From assembly GCF_040939305.1 (NCBI RefSeq), contig NZ_CP162513.1, positions 1 through 52,990 on the forward strand: a stretch of DNA of 52,990 nt, in the 5' to 3' direction. Origin of the DNA: Herbiconiux sp. A18JL235. Its GTDB lineage: Bacteria; Actinomycetota; Actinomycetes; Actinomycetales; Microbacteriaceae. Within the stretch, counting starts at the first letter, position 1. Each line of letters begins with the position of its first letter. The notes below the pieces were generated by a model. The model made no database searches and was not told where the DNA came from. It worked only from the letters and a program-made list of their open reading frames with translations. A program made the position numbers and the translations under genes. Below are positions 15,096-24,049 of this stretch, in pieces.

Positions 15096-16133
15096 ATGGC
15101 GGTATACGGATATCGAATTCACACGATAGAGCCACACATTGCTCGCAAACGAACGGATGATGCCTTACTCAAGATCCAAGATGTCAGCCGAGCCGGAGGT
15201 GAGGTCGATGCATTCGACGAATTTGTTCGACAGCTCACGGAGCTGCGTGACGCGGCGACGCAGATTGGTACCCCGACCTATTACGTTGACGAGCTACGGG
15301 AAGAAGCCCGGCAACAGGAGATTCTCGACGCAGAGAACCTGCCGTACTTCGAAGTCGTAAAGTTCAATCAAATCGGTCGAGCTTTAGAAGTCCTCGTAGA
15401 GACCGGCCGGGAGGCCGACCATGACGCCCTTGTCGACCGCTCCGGAAATCATGAACCGATTAAGAAAAAGGCGGCTGTCCGTCGTTCGGTCGTCCTCCTT
15501 GCATTCCCAACCAATGGGGACATGGCGGTAATGGTGTCCGAAGTACGCGGCCGCGGTTTTGCAGGCGAAGTGCTCATGCAGTGGATGACGCGTCGAGCAC
15601 AGCGAGCCGCGGTGAGCCTTGACGAGAAGGGCAGCAGGAAGGAGGAACCCTGGTTGAACTGGAAGCTGACACCTCGTATCGACGGTGAGCGTCTCGATGG
15701 GATTTTGATTGGCTCGGCCAACCATGGGTTCAAGCTCCGGCGCCGTACGATCAACGCTCAGGGTGGCCGATCAAGTTACGACATCGAACTTGTGCAGTGG
15801 GGGTTGAAGAAGACCCCCATTGAGAAGCTTGGCGAGGCTCTCACAAAGATGGCCGAACGAAGCGGGAAGGGCAGCGAAAGTGAGCGAAGAAAGATGGCAG
15901 CAAAGGACGTTCTAACCCTTATCGAGCCGGACGTCGAAGGCGTAGAATTTGACGACGCAGAACTGACCTTCCTCGAAAACGGGAAGACCCAGAAGATCAA
16001 TTCAGAAACGATAGACCAGCTCTACGTTTATCCGCTCGGTTCTACGAAGCCGAAGCCCTCAGAAATCCGCAACAAGGCCAACCCCGTCGTTCAACGGATT
16101 GGCCCAACCTTGGGCATTCAAGCCCAGCTGTAG
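15096..16133 (+). CDS. Unknown protein 1 of a two-gene module
   Basis: 345 aa from ATG 15096. The frame is open back to 14913 but those codons look noncoding; MAVYGYRIHTIEP is a natural N-terminus with GGGG/CAGG upstream. No family recognised. Visible features: an N-terminal strand-helix region to about residue 110, a central strand-rich part with Arg/Lys clusters (IKKKAAVRRSVVLLAF, then SANHGFKLRRRT), and a Lys-rich helical C-terminus. Soluble. Base composition is less GC-rich than the backbone, like the adjacent restriction genes. The 4-TM protein 23 bases downstream is probably its partner. Position next to a restriction-modification system suggests phage or plasmid defence; that is inference. 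Confidence 0.65.
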   Translation: MAVYGYRIHTIEPHIARKRTDDALLKIQDVSRAGGEVDAFDEFVRQLTELRDAATQIGTPTYYVDELREEARQQEILDAENLPYFEVVKFNQIGRALEVLVETGREADHDALVDRSGNHEPIKKKAAVRRSVVLLAFPTNGDMAVMVSEVRGRGFAGEVLMQWMTRRAQRAAVSLDEKGSRKEEPWLNWKLTPRIDGERLDGILIGSANHGFKLRRRTINAQGGRSSYDIELVQWGLKKTPIEKLGEALTKMAERSGKGSESERRKMAAKDVLTLIEPDVEGVEFDDAELTFLENGKTQKINSETIDQLYVYPLGSTKPKPSEIRNKANPVVQRIGPTLGIQAQL

Positions 16134-16156
16134 CTCCTGAAAGGAGCGATGCTCGC

Positions 16157-16714
16157 GTGTTAGAACGATTTCTGCCTGTCGAACTGTTCCGCGGTCATTG
16201 GAAAGCCCTTAGCGACTACCGAGACCCTCGTCCCATAGCCGATAAGGCCACACGAATCGTGATGATCTTGGTTCCCGGAATTGTTGGGGGCTTGATGCTC
16301 CTACCAGGAGCGAAGATTAGTACGCCTGGGTCGCTCTTGGCCGGCGTGGCGCTGCTCGCGGGGAGCTTCCTGGCGGCTTGGGGACAAGTTTCGTCGATGC
16401 GTTTGAAGCTTACGGAACGGGCGGAAGACTTCAAAACAGTTGAGCAAATCGACAGGGATTCGCTCGATGAGACTGCCGCTCATCTCCTCGTAGCGTCCCT
16501 AATGTCAGGCGGCACCGCCCTGTGGTTGGTTCTCGGCATGAACTTCGGTGCAAACGCGGATGGCTCGATCTCCGGTCCATTTGCCGCAATCGCGACAGCC
16601 TTCGCCGTCTACGTCCTGCTCGTATTTCTGATCGCCATACCGCGCCTATACACGGCGTATGTGAACATCAATAAGGTTAGGGACGAGCTAAGCGGTACGC
16701 ACAAAGGCCGGTAA
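16157..16714 (+). CDS. Four-TM membrane protein, partner of unknown protein 1
   Basis: 185 aa from GTG 16157 (AAGGAG ten bases upstream). Four predicted helices: about 33-52, 59-77, 114-133 and 145-167, with a cytoplasmic charged loop of about 35 residues between TM2 and TM3 (LKLTERAEDFKTVEQIDRDS). Both termini appear cytoplasmic. Small multi-TM proteins coupled to a soluble sensor are common effectors in abortive-infection systems, but no named family was recognised. It ends 67 bases before the convergent hsdMS stop. Confidence 0.65.
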   Translation: MLERFLPVELFRGHWKALSDYRDPRPIADKATRIVMILVPGIVGGLMLLPGAKISTPGSLLAGVALLAGSFLAAWGQVSSMRLKLTERAEDFKTVEQIDRDSLDETAAHLLVASLMSGGTALWLVLGMNFGANADGSISGPFAAIATAFAVYVLLVFLIAIPRLYTAYVNINKVRDELSGTHKGR

Positions 16715-16781
16715 ATCGTTGGGATACGGTGTCTTCGGTTTACTTTGCCCTTCGGGCAGACAGAGCTAGCAGCGGCCCGGA

Positions 16782-18803
16782 TTATTGAGTGAGACGACCA
16801 GTCAATGCCCCTAATCTAACCTCCTGCACAACTGTGCTTAGTTCGTCAGCAACATCTCGGGCTGCTTCGTATCCCAAGTTGGCCGCGTCAATGATGCGGA
16901 GAACGTCGTCCTGCACATCGACTTCTGGCATAGGAACTTGAAGTTCCCGAATATCGTCGGGACGAACCGACGCATAATTCGTGGCTCCTTTTGCGCTAAG
17001 CAGCCCGGTTAGAAAACCCGACTCAACCAAGAGGGTCAGCCATCCGAGCCGACAGACACTCTGGTCGACGTCGAACGAGAAGTAGTGGCTCGAAACAACA
17101 GCGCCATCGAGGTCAGGCGGGACTATTCCCATACCCCCGAGCTTCGCGTCAATCTCTGCGACCACAAATTGATCTTGACGAACGAAGTACTGCGTTTTTG
17201 TCTTAACTTCGCGCCCGGTCACCTCATCTCGTAGTGCGAGGCCACGACCGTGAAGGGCCACCCGTACTCGACGATAGTGCTGGTCTTCAACGAGCTGATG
17301 ACGATCGCGAACAAGAGTGATGCAATCACCGAGGGGCCTTAGCGGGAAGGCAACATCAGCTTCCGCGGGGGCCGCCCCCGAGAGTGCTGAGGTGAGGCTC
17401 TCCACGCTAGCCTCGACTATGGGCGCTCTCGCGCCTATGCGCGATAGTCGTTCGTGAGCATCTTCTAACGTCAGCAGCGTCTCGGTAGCTGGCTTCATTG
17501 GCCGCAAATCAAAAGAGTCTCGATCTAGGTCCTCGACCCGAACCGACCAGGAATGTTCGCTCTCTGCCCTGTTGTTAACAAGTTCGAGGAACGGGGCGAG
17601 CGCTTCTTCGGTCAGCGGCTTTCGCACTCGACTAAAGTTTTTGACTCCCGGGGGCGGCTGAATCTCCACATAGAAGATCTCTTCTGTCGGACCCGGCCCG
17701 TCTATGAAGAGCAGATCCGTTTTGACGTCCTTGTACCAAATACCCTTTGAGGGGACGCTGACGATCGTGTGTACATTCCAGGTTTCAAGCATCTGCTTTC
17801 GGAAAACTGCGAATGAGTCGCCGTTGCTCAAGAAGCTCTCTGGAAGGACCACCCCCATTCGTCCCTGGGGCCGCAGGGTAGCCAGATTGAGTTGCATGAA
17901 AAGTAGCTGAGTTGAGCTGCTTCGGATTGGAAAGTTGCGCTGCACTTGAGGATGCTCAGAGCCACCAAAAGGCGGATTAGTCAGAACAACATCGACTAGG
18001 TCGTCGCTCGAAATGGTGCGGATGTCTCTTTCAAGAGAGTTGCGCCGCTTGATATCAGGCTCTGTCACACCGTGAAGAAGCAGGTTCATCGTGCCTAGCA
18101 AAAAGGGGAACTCACCAGAGTCCTGCCCCCGAAGCGCCTCCGAGTGAAGGAACTCATCCTCTTGCGTAGTAGTGGCTTTCGGTCTCATATGCTCGAAGGC
18201 CTCGACTAGAAAGCCGGCGGAGCCTGAGCACGGATCGAACACGACTTCGCCGACCTTTGGGTCGACCACGTCAACAATGAAATTGATCAGGGGGCGAGGG
18301 GTGTAGTGCTCGCCTGACCAGCCAGAGTCACTGCCCATCTGAGCAAGAAGCGTCTCGTAAATCACGGTCATCGCATGAAAATCGTCGGCCTCACGGAATC
18401 GGATCTTGTCGACGACTTTTAGGACTTCAGCCAAGACGTAGCCGCTCTTCATGACCGTCGAAACTCCGCTGAACAACTCGGCGACCGTTTCTCTCGAGCG
18501 AGTGCCAGTCAGGCTACGAAGATGCGGGAACAGCTCATCGTTAATGAATGAGATAAGCGAGTCACCCGTGTACTGACCATCCGCCCAGTCACTCCAGTTG
18601 AAGGGCGACTCAATGATTCGGTCAAAGCTGCGACCATCTATCTCAGCGACCAGCGATTTTTCTTGTTCGACCTGCTCGAAAACCTTAAGAAACAGAAGCC
18701 AGGAGAAGTGTTCAAGATACTTTGCTGTCCCTTTGGTGTTGTCGTCAGCCCGCATCTTTTCACTTGCAGACTTAACTAGTCGCTGCAGTTCCTGAAGGGT
18801 CAC
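16782..18803 (-). CDS. hsdMS: Type I restriction-modification fused methyltransferase/specificity subunit (HsdM-S)
   Basis: 673 aa from GTG 18803, overlapping the hsdR stop as GTGA. N-terminal HsdM helical domain (1-140), then an N6-adenine methyltransferase with AdoMet motif I FDPCSGSAGFL (189-199) and catalytic motif IV NPPF (276-279). About 470-670 is a single target-recognition-like domain (FPLRPLGDCITLVRDRH ... RPDDIRELQVPMPEVDVQ, a typical conserved S-subunit spacer), so M and a half-S subunit are one chain. Dimerisation would provide two identical recognition domains and thus probably a palindromic target. Together with HsdR it makes a complete two-gene system. Confidence 0.92.
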   Translation of the reverse strand: MTLQELQRLVKSASEKMRADDNTKGTAKYLEHFSWLLFLKVFEQVEQEKSLVAEIDGRSFDRIIESPFNWSDWADGQYTGDSLISFINDELFPHLRSLTGTRSRETVAELFSGVSTVMKSGYVLAEVLKVVDKIRFREADDFHAMTVIYETLLAQMGSDSGWSGEHYTPRPLINFIVDVVDPKVGEVVFDPCSGSAGFLVEAFEHMRPKATTTQEDEFLHSEALRGQDSGEFPFLLGTMNLLLHGVTEPDIKRRNSLERDIRTISSDDLVDVVLTNPPFGGSEHPQVQRNFPIRSSSTQLLFMQLNLATLRPQGRMGVVLPESFLSNGDSFAVFRKQMLETWNVHTIVSVPSKGIWYKDVKTDLLFIDGPGPTEEIFYVEIQPPPGVKNFSRVRKPLTEEALAPFLELVNNRAESEHSWSVRVEDLDRDSFDLRPMKPATETLLTLEDAHERLSRIGARAPIVEASVESLTSALSGAAPAEADVAFPLRPLGDCITLVRDRHQLVEDQHYRRVRVALHGRGLALRDEVTGREVKTKTQYFVRQDQFVVAEIDAKLGGMGIVPPDLDGAVVSSHYFSFDVDQSVCRLGWLTLLVESGFLTGLLSAKGATNYASVRPDDIRELQVPMPEVDVQDDVLRIIDAANLGYEAARDVADELSTVVQEVRLGALTGRLTQ

Positions 18804-21313
18804 GCAACTCCGCCATTCCTATAAATCTCATTTCGGGCTAAGACCAAGATTTCTCGTGCGCGCGTGGGCCCACCAAGCATGCTCACAATCGCATCAAGGC
18901 CACCGATCGAGCGCAACGCTGGGGTGCGAAACACGGCGGCAGAATCGAGCTCATTAAGTCCCGCTACGCGGTACTGATCTAAAAGCCCACGCAAGACTTT
19001 TTGCTCAGGATCCGACAGACCGGGTAAGACCGAGTCAGATCGCAGTTCAACTCTACGTGCACGCTCTTCTCGCGTTCGCAACGGTTCACGCCAACCTGCG
19101 TAGGTGAGAAGATCCGCATCGTCTACGTCCGGACGCTCAAGCACCAGCCCCAAGAGCTCTGTGTCGACGCTATGCTCTCGTAACGATTGACGAAGTCGAT
19201 TTCGGGTGCTCGGATCTCGCCAGAGTTCTCTAAGCGTTGCTGGGCTGCCCTGGACGGCATCTCGGATGCGTTCACCCGCGAGGTCCACATACTGCTCGAC
19301 AGATAGCTCTCGCCCATCTGACGTCAAATTGAGTGTTATTTCTGCGGCTAGAGTCACCTCTACGCCTGATATGACCATCCGGCCTGGACCTACACCAGAC
19401 TCCTCAAGGACGACTTCTATCTCGTCATCCTGCGGGACGTTCACCCTCACCCGTCCAGGACGGCGCCCGCTCGCGCTAGCCCGGACAGTTAGAGACCCCA
19501 CCGGGAGACCGGAAATTTCGCACTGTCCGTACTGGTCTGTAATGCCCCGCGCGATATGGCGGCGGCCGAGTGTGGCGGCGACTCGCGCCCCCAAAATGGG
19601 TTCTCCGTCGACGTTTCGGACGCTAACCAACACGGTTTGTGCGCCAGTCACCCACTCCTCATCAGGGGCAGATGGAAGATCCCACGCATCTAGTAGTCGT
19701 GTGGCATTTGTGTAGTCGACCACTCGAAAAAAGAGCTTCCCGGTGGAGGGATCAAGCCTCGTACCGCGTCCGAGAATCTGTTTGAAAACGATCGGGCTCG
19801 AAACGGGCTTCATGAAGACCACATTGCGAAGCGACGGTATGTCTACGCCCGTGCTGAGGAGGTCAACGGTCGTTGCGAGAACGGGCTGTCTCCCCCGGGG
19901 ATCTCGAAATTCCTCTAGAAGGGTCGCCGAGTCTCTCTCCTCCGACACAATTCGGACGGCGTATCTCGGTAGCCCCTCCTCCACGCCTAAAAGATTCTGC
20001 ATATGAGTCCGAACCGTGTCTGCATGTGCGGCTGAGACGCAAAAGACGATTGTTTTCTCGGCCGTGCCCCACTCCCGTATCTTGTTCGCCAGATGCTCGC
20101 AGAGCACCCTCGTCCGATCCGGTACCGATATCTCTCGCTCGAACTGCTCTGAAGTGTAGACATCACGAATTTCGACATCTTCTGGTGTGAAAAGCTCGGC
20201 TCCAAACTCCACCTCGCGAGCGATATGCAGGCCTCTTTCATCGAGGTTCGTAGATACCTGCAGCACTTGATAGGTAGCGAGAAATCCATCTTCGATGCCC
20301 CGGGCAAGCGAGTACTCATAGTCAGCCTGGCCGTGACCTCCGTCATCGAGGAGCTCAGCACCAAAGTAGGCGTACGTGTCGATGGTGTCAGCGCGCTTGG
20401 GCGTTGCAGTCAGCCCTACGTGCACCGCGTTTCCAAAGTGGTCGAGAATTGCCTTCCAATCGCCGTACCCAGACCGATGGCACTCGTCGATTACAACGCA
20501 ATCGAAATAATCGGGCGGGTACTGCTCAAAGAGTCGACCACCACCGCGCTCGCTATACAGCCCCTGGTACGTCGCGAAATGCACGTCTCTCAACAACGGG
20601 AGATCTTTATCCTCGCCCACGACGCCTCGGGCATCGCCGAATGCAGAAAAGCTGTTATAGGCCTGCCCTAATAGCGAGACACGATCGACCAGGAAGAGCA
20701 CCTTACGCACCACACCGGTGCGCCAGAGCTTCCACACGATGTTTCCAGAGACAACTGTCTTGCCCGTGCCTGTCGCGAGATTGAGAAGGAGTCGTTTTCT
20801 ACCAGCCATGATCGCGTCAACAGCGATATGAACTGCTCTCTCCTGGTAGTACCTGAGTGGACGATCCGAAAGGGTGGGAGCAAGTAAGGGATTCGGTGCA
20901 GGAGCTCTGAACCGACCGTGAATGATATCCAAGAGTCCAGTGGGTCCTGGGGGCGCATCTATCTGGATGATTTCTCCAGACTGCAGACTCTGCACAACAT
21001 ACGCATGGCCGTTCGAGGCGATTGCTAGAGGTGCACCTAGATCCTCTGCATACGCGTGGGCTTGCTGCAGTCCCGCTCCGGGGGAATGCGACTCATCCTT
21101 TGCTTCCAACACGGCGAGGGCCACACCGTTTGCCCGCTCACGGAGAACATAGTCTGCCGACTGGGGAACCTCTCTGTGCACCTCATCGCCTAGGAAGAAG
21201 ACGCGCCCGGCCCGATAGCGATATTCGCGATCGATTTGGCTGTCGCTCCAGCCGTTAGCAGCAAGCGCAACGTCGATTAGCTCCAAACGCGTAGCTGCTT
21301 CATCACGAGTCAT
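18800..21313 (-). CDS. hsdR: Type I restriction endonuclease subunit HsdR with extra beta-sandwich domain
   Basis: 837 aa from ATG 21313 with GGGAGGT upstream. Nuclease: D54 with E70-A-K72 (PD-ExK). SF2 translocase: Walker A ATGTGKT (180-186), DECH (276-279), TATP (302-305), motif VI QILGRGTR (512-519). Between the helicase and the C-terminal HsdM-binding helical domain (about 700-830) lies an unexpected segment, about 561-638 (VLVSVRNVDGEPILGARV ... GQCEISGLPVGSLTVRAS), that reads as a carboxypeptidase-regulatory-like/transthyretin-like beta fold. Known function: ATP-driven translocation and cleavage of unmethylated DNA. All catalytic motifs are intact. First gene of the pair; a promoter should lie in 21314-21501, which otherwise holds nothing recognisable. 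Confidence 0.92.
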   Translation of the reverse strand: MTRDEAATRLELIDVALAANGWSDSQIDREYRYRAGRVFFLGDEVHREVPQSADYVLRERANGVALAVLEAKDESHSPGAGLQQAHAYAEDLGAPLAIASNGHAYVVQSLQSGEIIQIDAPPGPTGLLDIIHGRFRAPAPNPLLAPTLSDRPLRYYQERAVHIAVDAIMAGRKRLLLNLATGTGKTVVSGNIVWKLWRTGVVRKVLFLVDRVSLLGQAYNSFSAFGDARGVVGEDKDLPLLRDVHFATYQGLYSERGGGRLFEQYPPDYFDCVVIDECHRSGYGDWKAILDHFGNAVHVGLTATPKRADTIDTYAYFGAELLDDGGHGQADYEYSLARGIEDGFLATYQVLQVSTNLDERGLHIAREVEFGAELFTPEDVEIRDVYTSEQFEREISVPDRTRVLCEHLANKIREWGTAEKTIVFCVSAAHADTVRTHMQNLLGVEEGLPRYAVRIVSEERDSATLLEEFRDPRGRQPVLATTVDLLSTGVDIPSLRNVVFMKPVSSPIVFKQILGRGTRLDPSTGKLFFRVVDYTNATRLLDAWDLPSAPDEEWVTGAQTVLVSVRNVDGEPILGARVAATLGRRHIARGITDQYGQCEISGLPVGSLTVRASASGRRPGRVRVNVPQDDEIEVVLEESGVGPGRMVISGVEVTLAAEITLNLTSDGRELSVEQYVDLAGERIRDAVQGSPATLRELWRDPSTRNRLRQSLREHSVDTELLGLVLERPDVDDADLLTYAGWREPLRTREERARRVELRSDSVLPGLSDPEQKVLRGLLDQYRVAGLNELDSAAVFRTPALRSIGGLDAIVSMLGGPTRAREILVLARNEIYRNGGVA

Positions 21314-21501
21314 CGAATTACCTCCCCCTGGCTTTGATCCACGCCTGAACTGTCGAAATCGGCGCGCGCATCACGACACGTGGTTTTGTTGATACCCGGA
21401 CGAGACCCGTGACATGACCTTATCTACAAGCAGATTGCCCGACCGACTCCCTTCCCTCGGTGGCCCCACCTTCAACCTCACCTGCTGCCTCGCCAACGTG
21501 A

Positions 21502-22089
21502 TCAGCGAGATCCGCTGAGCGCCCGAATTCTTCGGTACAAAGTCGCTCGGGACATCCCAAGCTCTTTAGCCACCTGCGCCGCCGGTTCGTTCTGTTCGAG
21601 CAGGTGGGCAGCTCCACGAATTTGCGAGTCCGTGAATTTGAGCCGGCGCCCGCCAAGATCTTTACCGGCCGCGCGTCGTTTGGTGACGGAGTCTCCAATG
21701 CGCTCTCGTTTGATGTCCAGCTCCATCTGAGCGAGCGCGGACATCACAGTGAAGACCATCGCTCCCATTGGCGTTCTCGTGTCGACGTCGCCACCGCCGA
21801 GATTCAACACACGAAGGCCTGCGCCGCGGTCTCCGAGCTTCTCGGCGAAAGCGAGCATGTTCTGCGTCGACCGGCCCAGTCGGTCAAGGGTGGTGATCAC
21901 GAGAGTGTCGCCATCGTGGAGCGCGTCGAGTGCTCGATCGAACTCCGGGCGAGACGCGCGGGCGCCGGACACTCCCCTATCGACATAGATGTCGTCACGC
22001 CGGACGCCGGCGGCAAGCAGGTCAGCCAGCTGCCTATCGGTGACTTGCTGGTTAGTCGATACTCGCGCGTACCCGATCAGCTTTCCCAT
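21502..22089 (-). CDS. Serine recombinase (resolvase/invertase)
   Basis: 195 aa from ATG 22089. Catalytic domain starts MGKLIGYARVSTNQQ with the nucleophile Ser11; the conserved LDRLGRS and long E-helix (MELDIKRERIGD) follow; the C-terminal 45 residues are a resolvase HTH (QVAKELGMSRATLYRRI). Length fits the resolvase/DNA-invertase group. GTCTCGCAAC at 22101-22110 just upstream pairs with GTTGCGACAC at 23433-23442, and the IS30 element now lies between those half-sites, so its own recombination site or promoter is probably disrupted. Confidence 0.9.
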   Translation of the reverse strand: MGKLIGYARVSTNQQVTDRQLADLLAAGVRRDDIYVDRGVSGARASRPEFDRALDALHDGDTLVITTLDRLGRSTQNMLAFAEKLGDRGAGLRVLNLGGGDVDTRTPMGAMVFTVMSALAQMELDIKRERIGDSVTKRRAAGKDLGGRRLKFTDSQIRGAAHLLEQNEPAAQVAKELGMSRATLYRRIRALSGSR

Positions 22090-22177
22090 GCCCCCGACCC
22101 GTCTCGCAACTCACTCCGATTACACGGGCGAATTCAGGTGGTGAGTGCAACACCCTGAGTTCTGTGGGGTGCTGTCG

Positions 22178-23408
22178 ATGGGCCATCCGTGGTCGCCGGT
22201 GGGTGTTCGTTTAGCGTTTTGGGAGGGGCTGCGTCAGGGGTTGCCGGTGGCAGCCGCGGCACGAGCGGCAGGGGTGTCGCGGCCGACCGCGTATCGGTGG
22301 CTGCGTAATGATCGGCAGGTGCTGCCATCAACACATCTAGAGTCCCGTGGTCCACGCGCCACGTCGTTGTCGTTACGAGAGCGGGAGGAGATCGCCTTCC
22401 AGCTCGCGCTTGGCCACGGGGTGCGCAGCATCGCGACCATGGTGGGGCGGGCCCCATCTACGATCAGCCGCGAGCTCGCGAGAAACCGGGTGCAGGACCG
22501 GTATGTGCCCTCGATCGCGCAGGAGCAGACATGGGCGAGAGCCCGCCGGCCGAAGTCGCGGAAGCTGGACGGGTTAGCGTTGCGGGAACGTGTCGGATCG
22601 ATGCTCGCCGACCGGTTCAGTCCCGAGCAGATCGCGGGCCGGCTCAGACTCGAGCATCCCGACGATCCGGAGATGCAAGTGTCCCACGAAACGATCTATC
22701 AGGCCTTATACGTTCAGGGGCGCGGATCGTTGCGCACCGAACTGGCGGCAGCCCTGAGAACCGGCCGCGCAGCGCGCCGCCCGCAGCGGCCAAACGGCCC
22801 GCGCGCGAACCGGTTCCAGGAGATGGTGATGATCTCCGACCGCCCACCCGAAATCGAGGACCGCGCCGTTCCGGGTCATTGGGAGGGGGATCTCATCATC
22901 GGTGCGACAGCCACGAAGTCCGCGATCGGAACTCTCGTCGAGCGAACGTCGGGGTTCGTGATGCTGCTGCACCTGCCGGGTGATCACACCTCCCGAACCG
23001 TCGCCGACGCCATGATCACGGCGATGAACACGCTTCCCGAGCAGCTACGCCGCTCAGTGTCCCTGGTCCCAGGTCACCGAGCAGCTACGCCGCTCAGTGA
23101 CCTGGGACCAGGGACGGGAGATGTCCCGGCACCAAGAGATCACTCTCGCTACGGGGATGCCGATCTATTTCTGCGACCCGCACTCGCCATGGCAACGTGG
23201 CAGCAACGAGAACGTCAATGGGCTCCTCCGCGAATATTTCCCGAAGAGCACCGACCTGTCTTTCCACGGACCAGGGATCCTGGAGAACGTGGCCGCAGAG
23301 CTCAACCGCCGCCCACGGAAACGCCACGGCTACCGGACACCCGCAGAAGTACTCGAAGAGCTACTCTCGAACCCAACAAATCAAACCGGTGTTGCGACGA
23401 CCACCTGA
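22178..23408 (+). pseudogene. IS30-family transposase, frameshifted by a 40-bp fold-back duplication
   Basis: From ATG 22178 the protein has the IS30 N-terminal HTH (AAAARAAGVSRPTAYRWL, then RSIATMVGRAPSTISREL) and the first catalytic Asp in GHWEGDLIIGA. At about 23060 a 40-bp insertion shifts the frame. The correct frame resumes as TWDQGREMSRHQEI (second Asp) and includes SNENVNGLLREYFP (catalytic Glu), ending at TGA 23408. The catalytic triad is therefore divided between frames and the product should be inactive. Confidence 0.88.
23039..23115. repeat. Direct-plus-inverted repeat mutation inside transposase
   Basis: A 21-bp sequence (GAGCAGCTACGCC...) occurs at 23039-23059 and again, exactly 40 bp later, at 23079-23099. 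Between them lies GTCCCTGGTCCCAGGTCAC (23059-23077), the exact reverse complement of the native sequence at 23097-23115. This pattern is the signature of a template-switch or fold-back replication error. Confidence 0.9.
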
Positions 23409-23617
23409 ATTCGCCACGAATCATGACACTGGGTTGCGACACATAGTTGCAAGAACCGCGGCCCGCCGAATTCCGAGGTCGGACCAAGCCGGTCGGCCGC
23501 TGGAGTGAGACATCTCGTATCTCTACTGTTGGAATGCTGGCGATGCTCGTCCGCCATAGCGACTGAAATCGTTCCGCGAAAGCGCGGGGGACAGTACGTG
23601 TCCCCTGCACTTCTGCC

Positions 23618-23866
23618 CTAGCAGTCGTCTAGATCATCGAGATTGTTGGGCGAGTACCCATCTGAGCTCGTCGTCAGATACTGCCGACCATTGCGGCTAC
23701 CTACTCGGACATAGACGGTCCGACCATTCACTGAGACGAAATATGCTTGCGGGTCTCGTGCGATGTTCGATACAGCCTCGGGCTTGGTGTGGCTCCATCC
23801 CGTTCCACACAGACCCGTGATGTCACCGTCCCGATCCTTGCTGCTCTTGGTTACTTGTTGCGCCAC
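23618..23866 (-). CDS. DUF3892-family protein
   Basis: 82 aa from ATG 23866. The sequence fits the DUF3892 pattern: DRDGDITGLCGTGW at the start, a helix (KPEAVSNIARDP), the strand AYFVSVNGRTVYVRV, and the ending RQYLTTSSDGYSPNNLDDL with terminal Cys. The family is common in actinobacteria and of unknown biochemical function. It is isolated between the IS30 element and the GntR gene. A further 200 bp on its downstream side (23416-23617) holds only IS-flanking sequence. Confidence 0.75.
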   Translation of the reverse strand: MAQQVTKSSKDRDGDITGLCGTGWSHTKPEAVSNIARDPQAYFVSVNGRTVYVRVGSRNGRQYLTTSSDGYSPNNLDDLDDC

Positions 23867-24030
23867 GATTGACTCCTTTGTCAGGTGAGGTCGCAGAGTG
23901 CGGTCTCACGCGACACTTTCGCAGTAATCCCGCAAGGGGTCTAGGGCAAGGCTCCAGCTTGCCGGCGGGCGCATGGCTGACGTTGAACGATCGGTGGCAG
24001 GTGAATCACGCGCAGGGCTCGATCAATACT

Positions 24031-24049
24031 GTTCGCGTATGATACGAAC
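24031..24049. promoter_or_regulatory. Promoter with dyad directly before a leaderless GntR gene
   Basis: GTTCG (24031-24035) and CGAAC (24045-24049) flank TATGAT (24038-24043), a good -10 hexamer seven bases before the ATG at 24050. The mRNA would start at or near the ATG. The dyad overlaps the -10 box, as expected for autorepression. Confidence 0.5.

Larger units (their letters stand above)
22127..23415 (+). mobile_element. IS30-family insertion sequence with 3-bp target duplication
   Basis: Terminal inverted repeats are GGCGAATTCAGGTGGT....GCAACACC at 22127-22154 and its complement at 23388-23415 (24 of 28 positions match, the differences in the four-base middle). Flanking trinucleotides are ACG (22124-22126) and ACG (23416-23418), a target duplication of the size known for IS30. 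The element is 1,289 bp and carries one transposase gene, now broken. Insertion is 38 bp upstream of the serine recombinase start. Confidence 0.85.
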
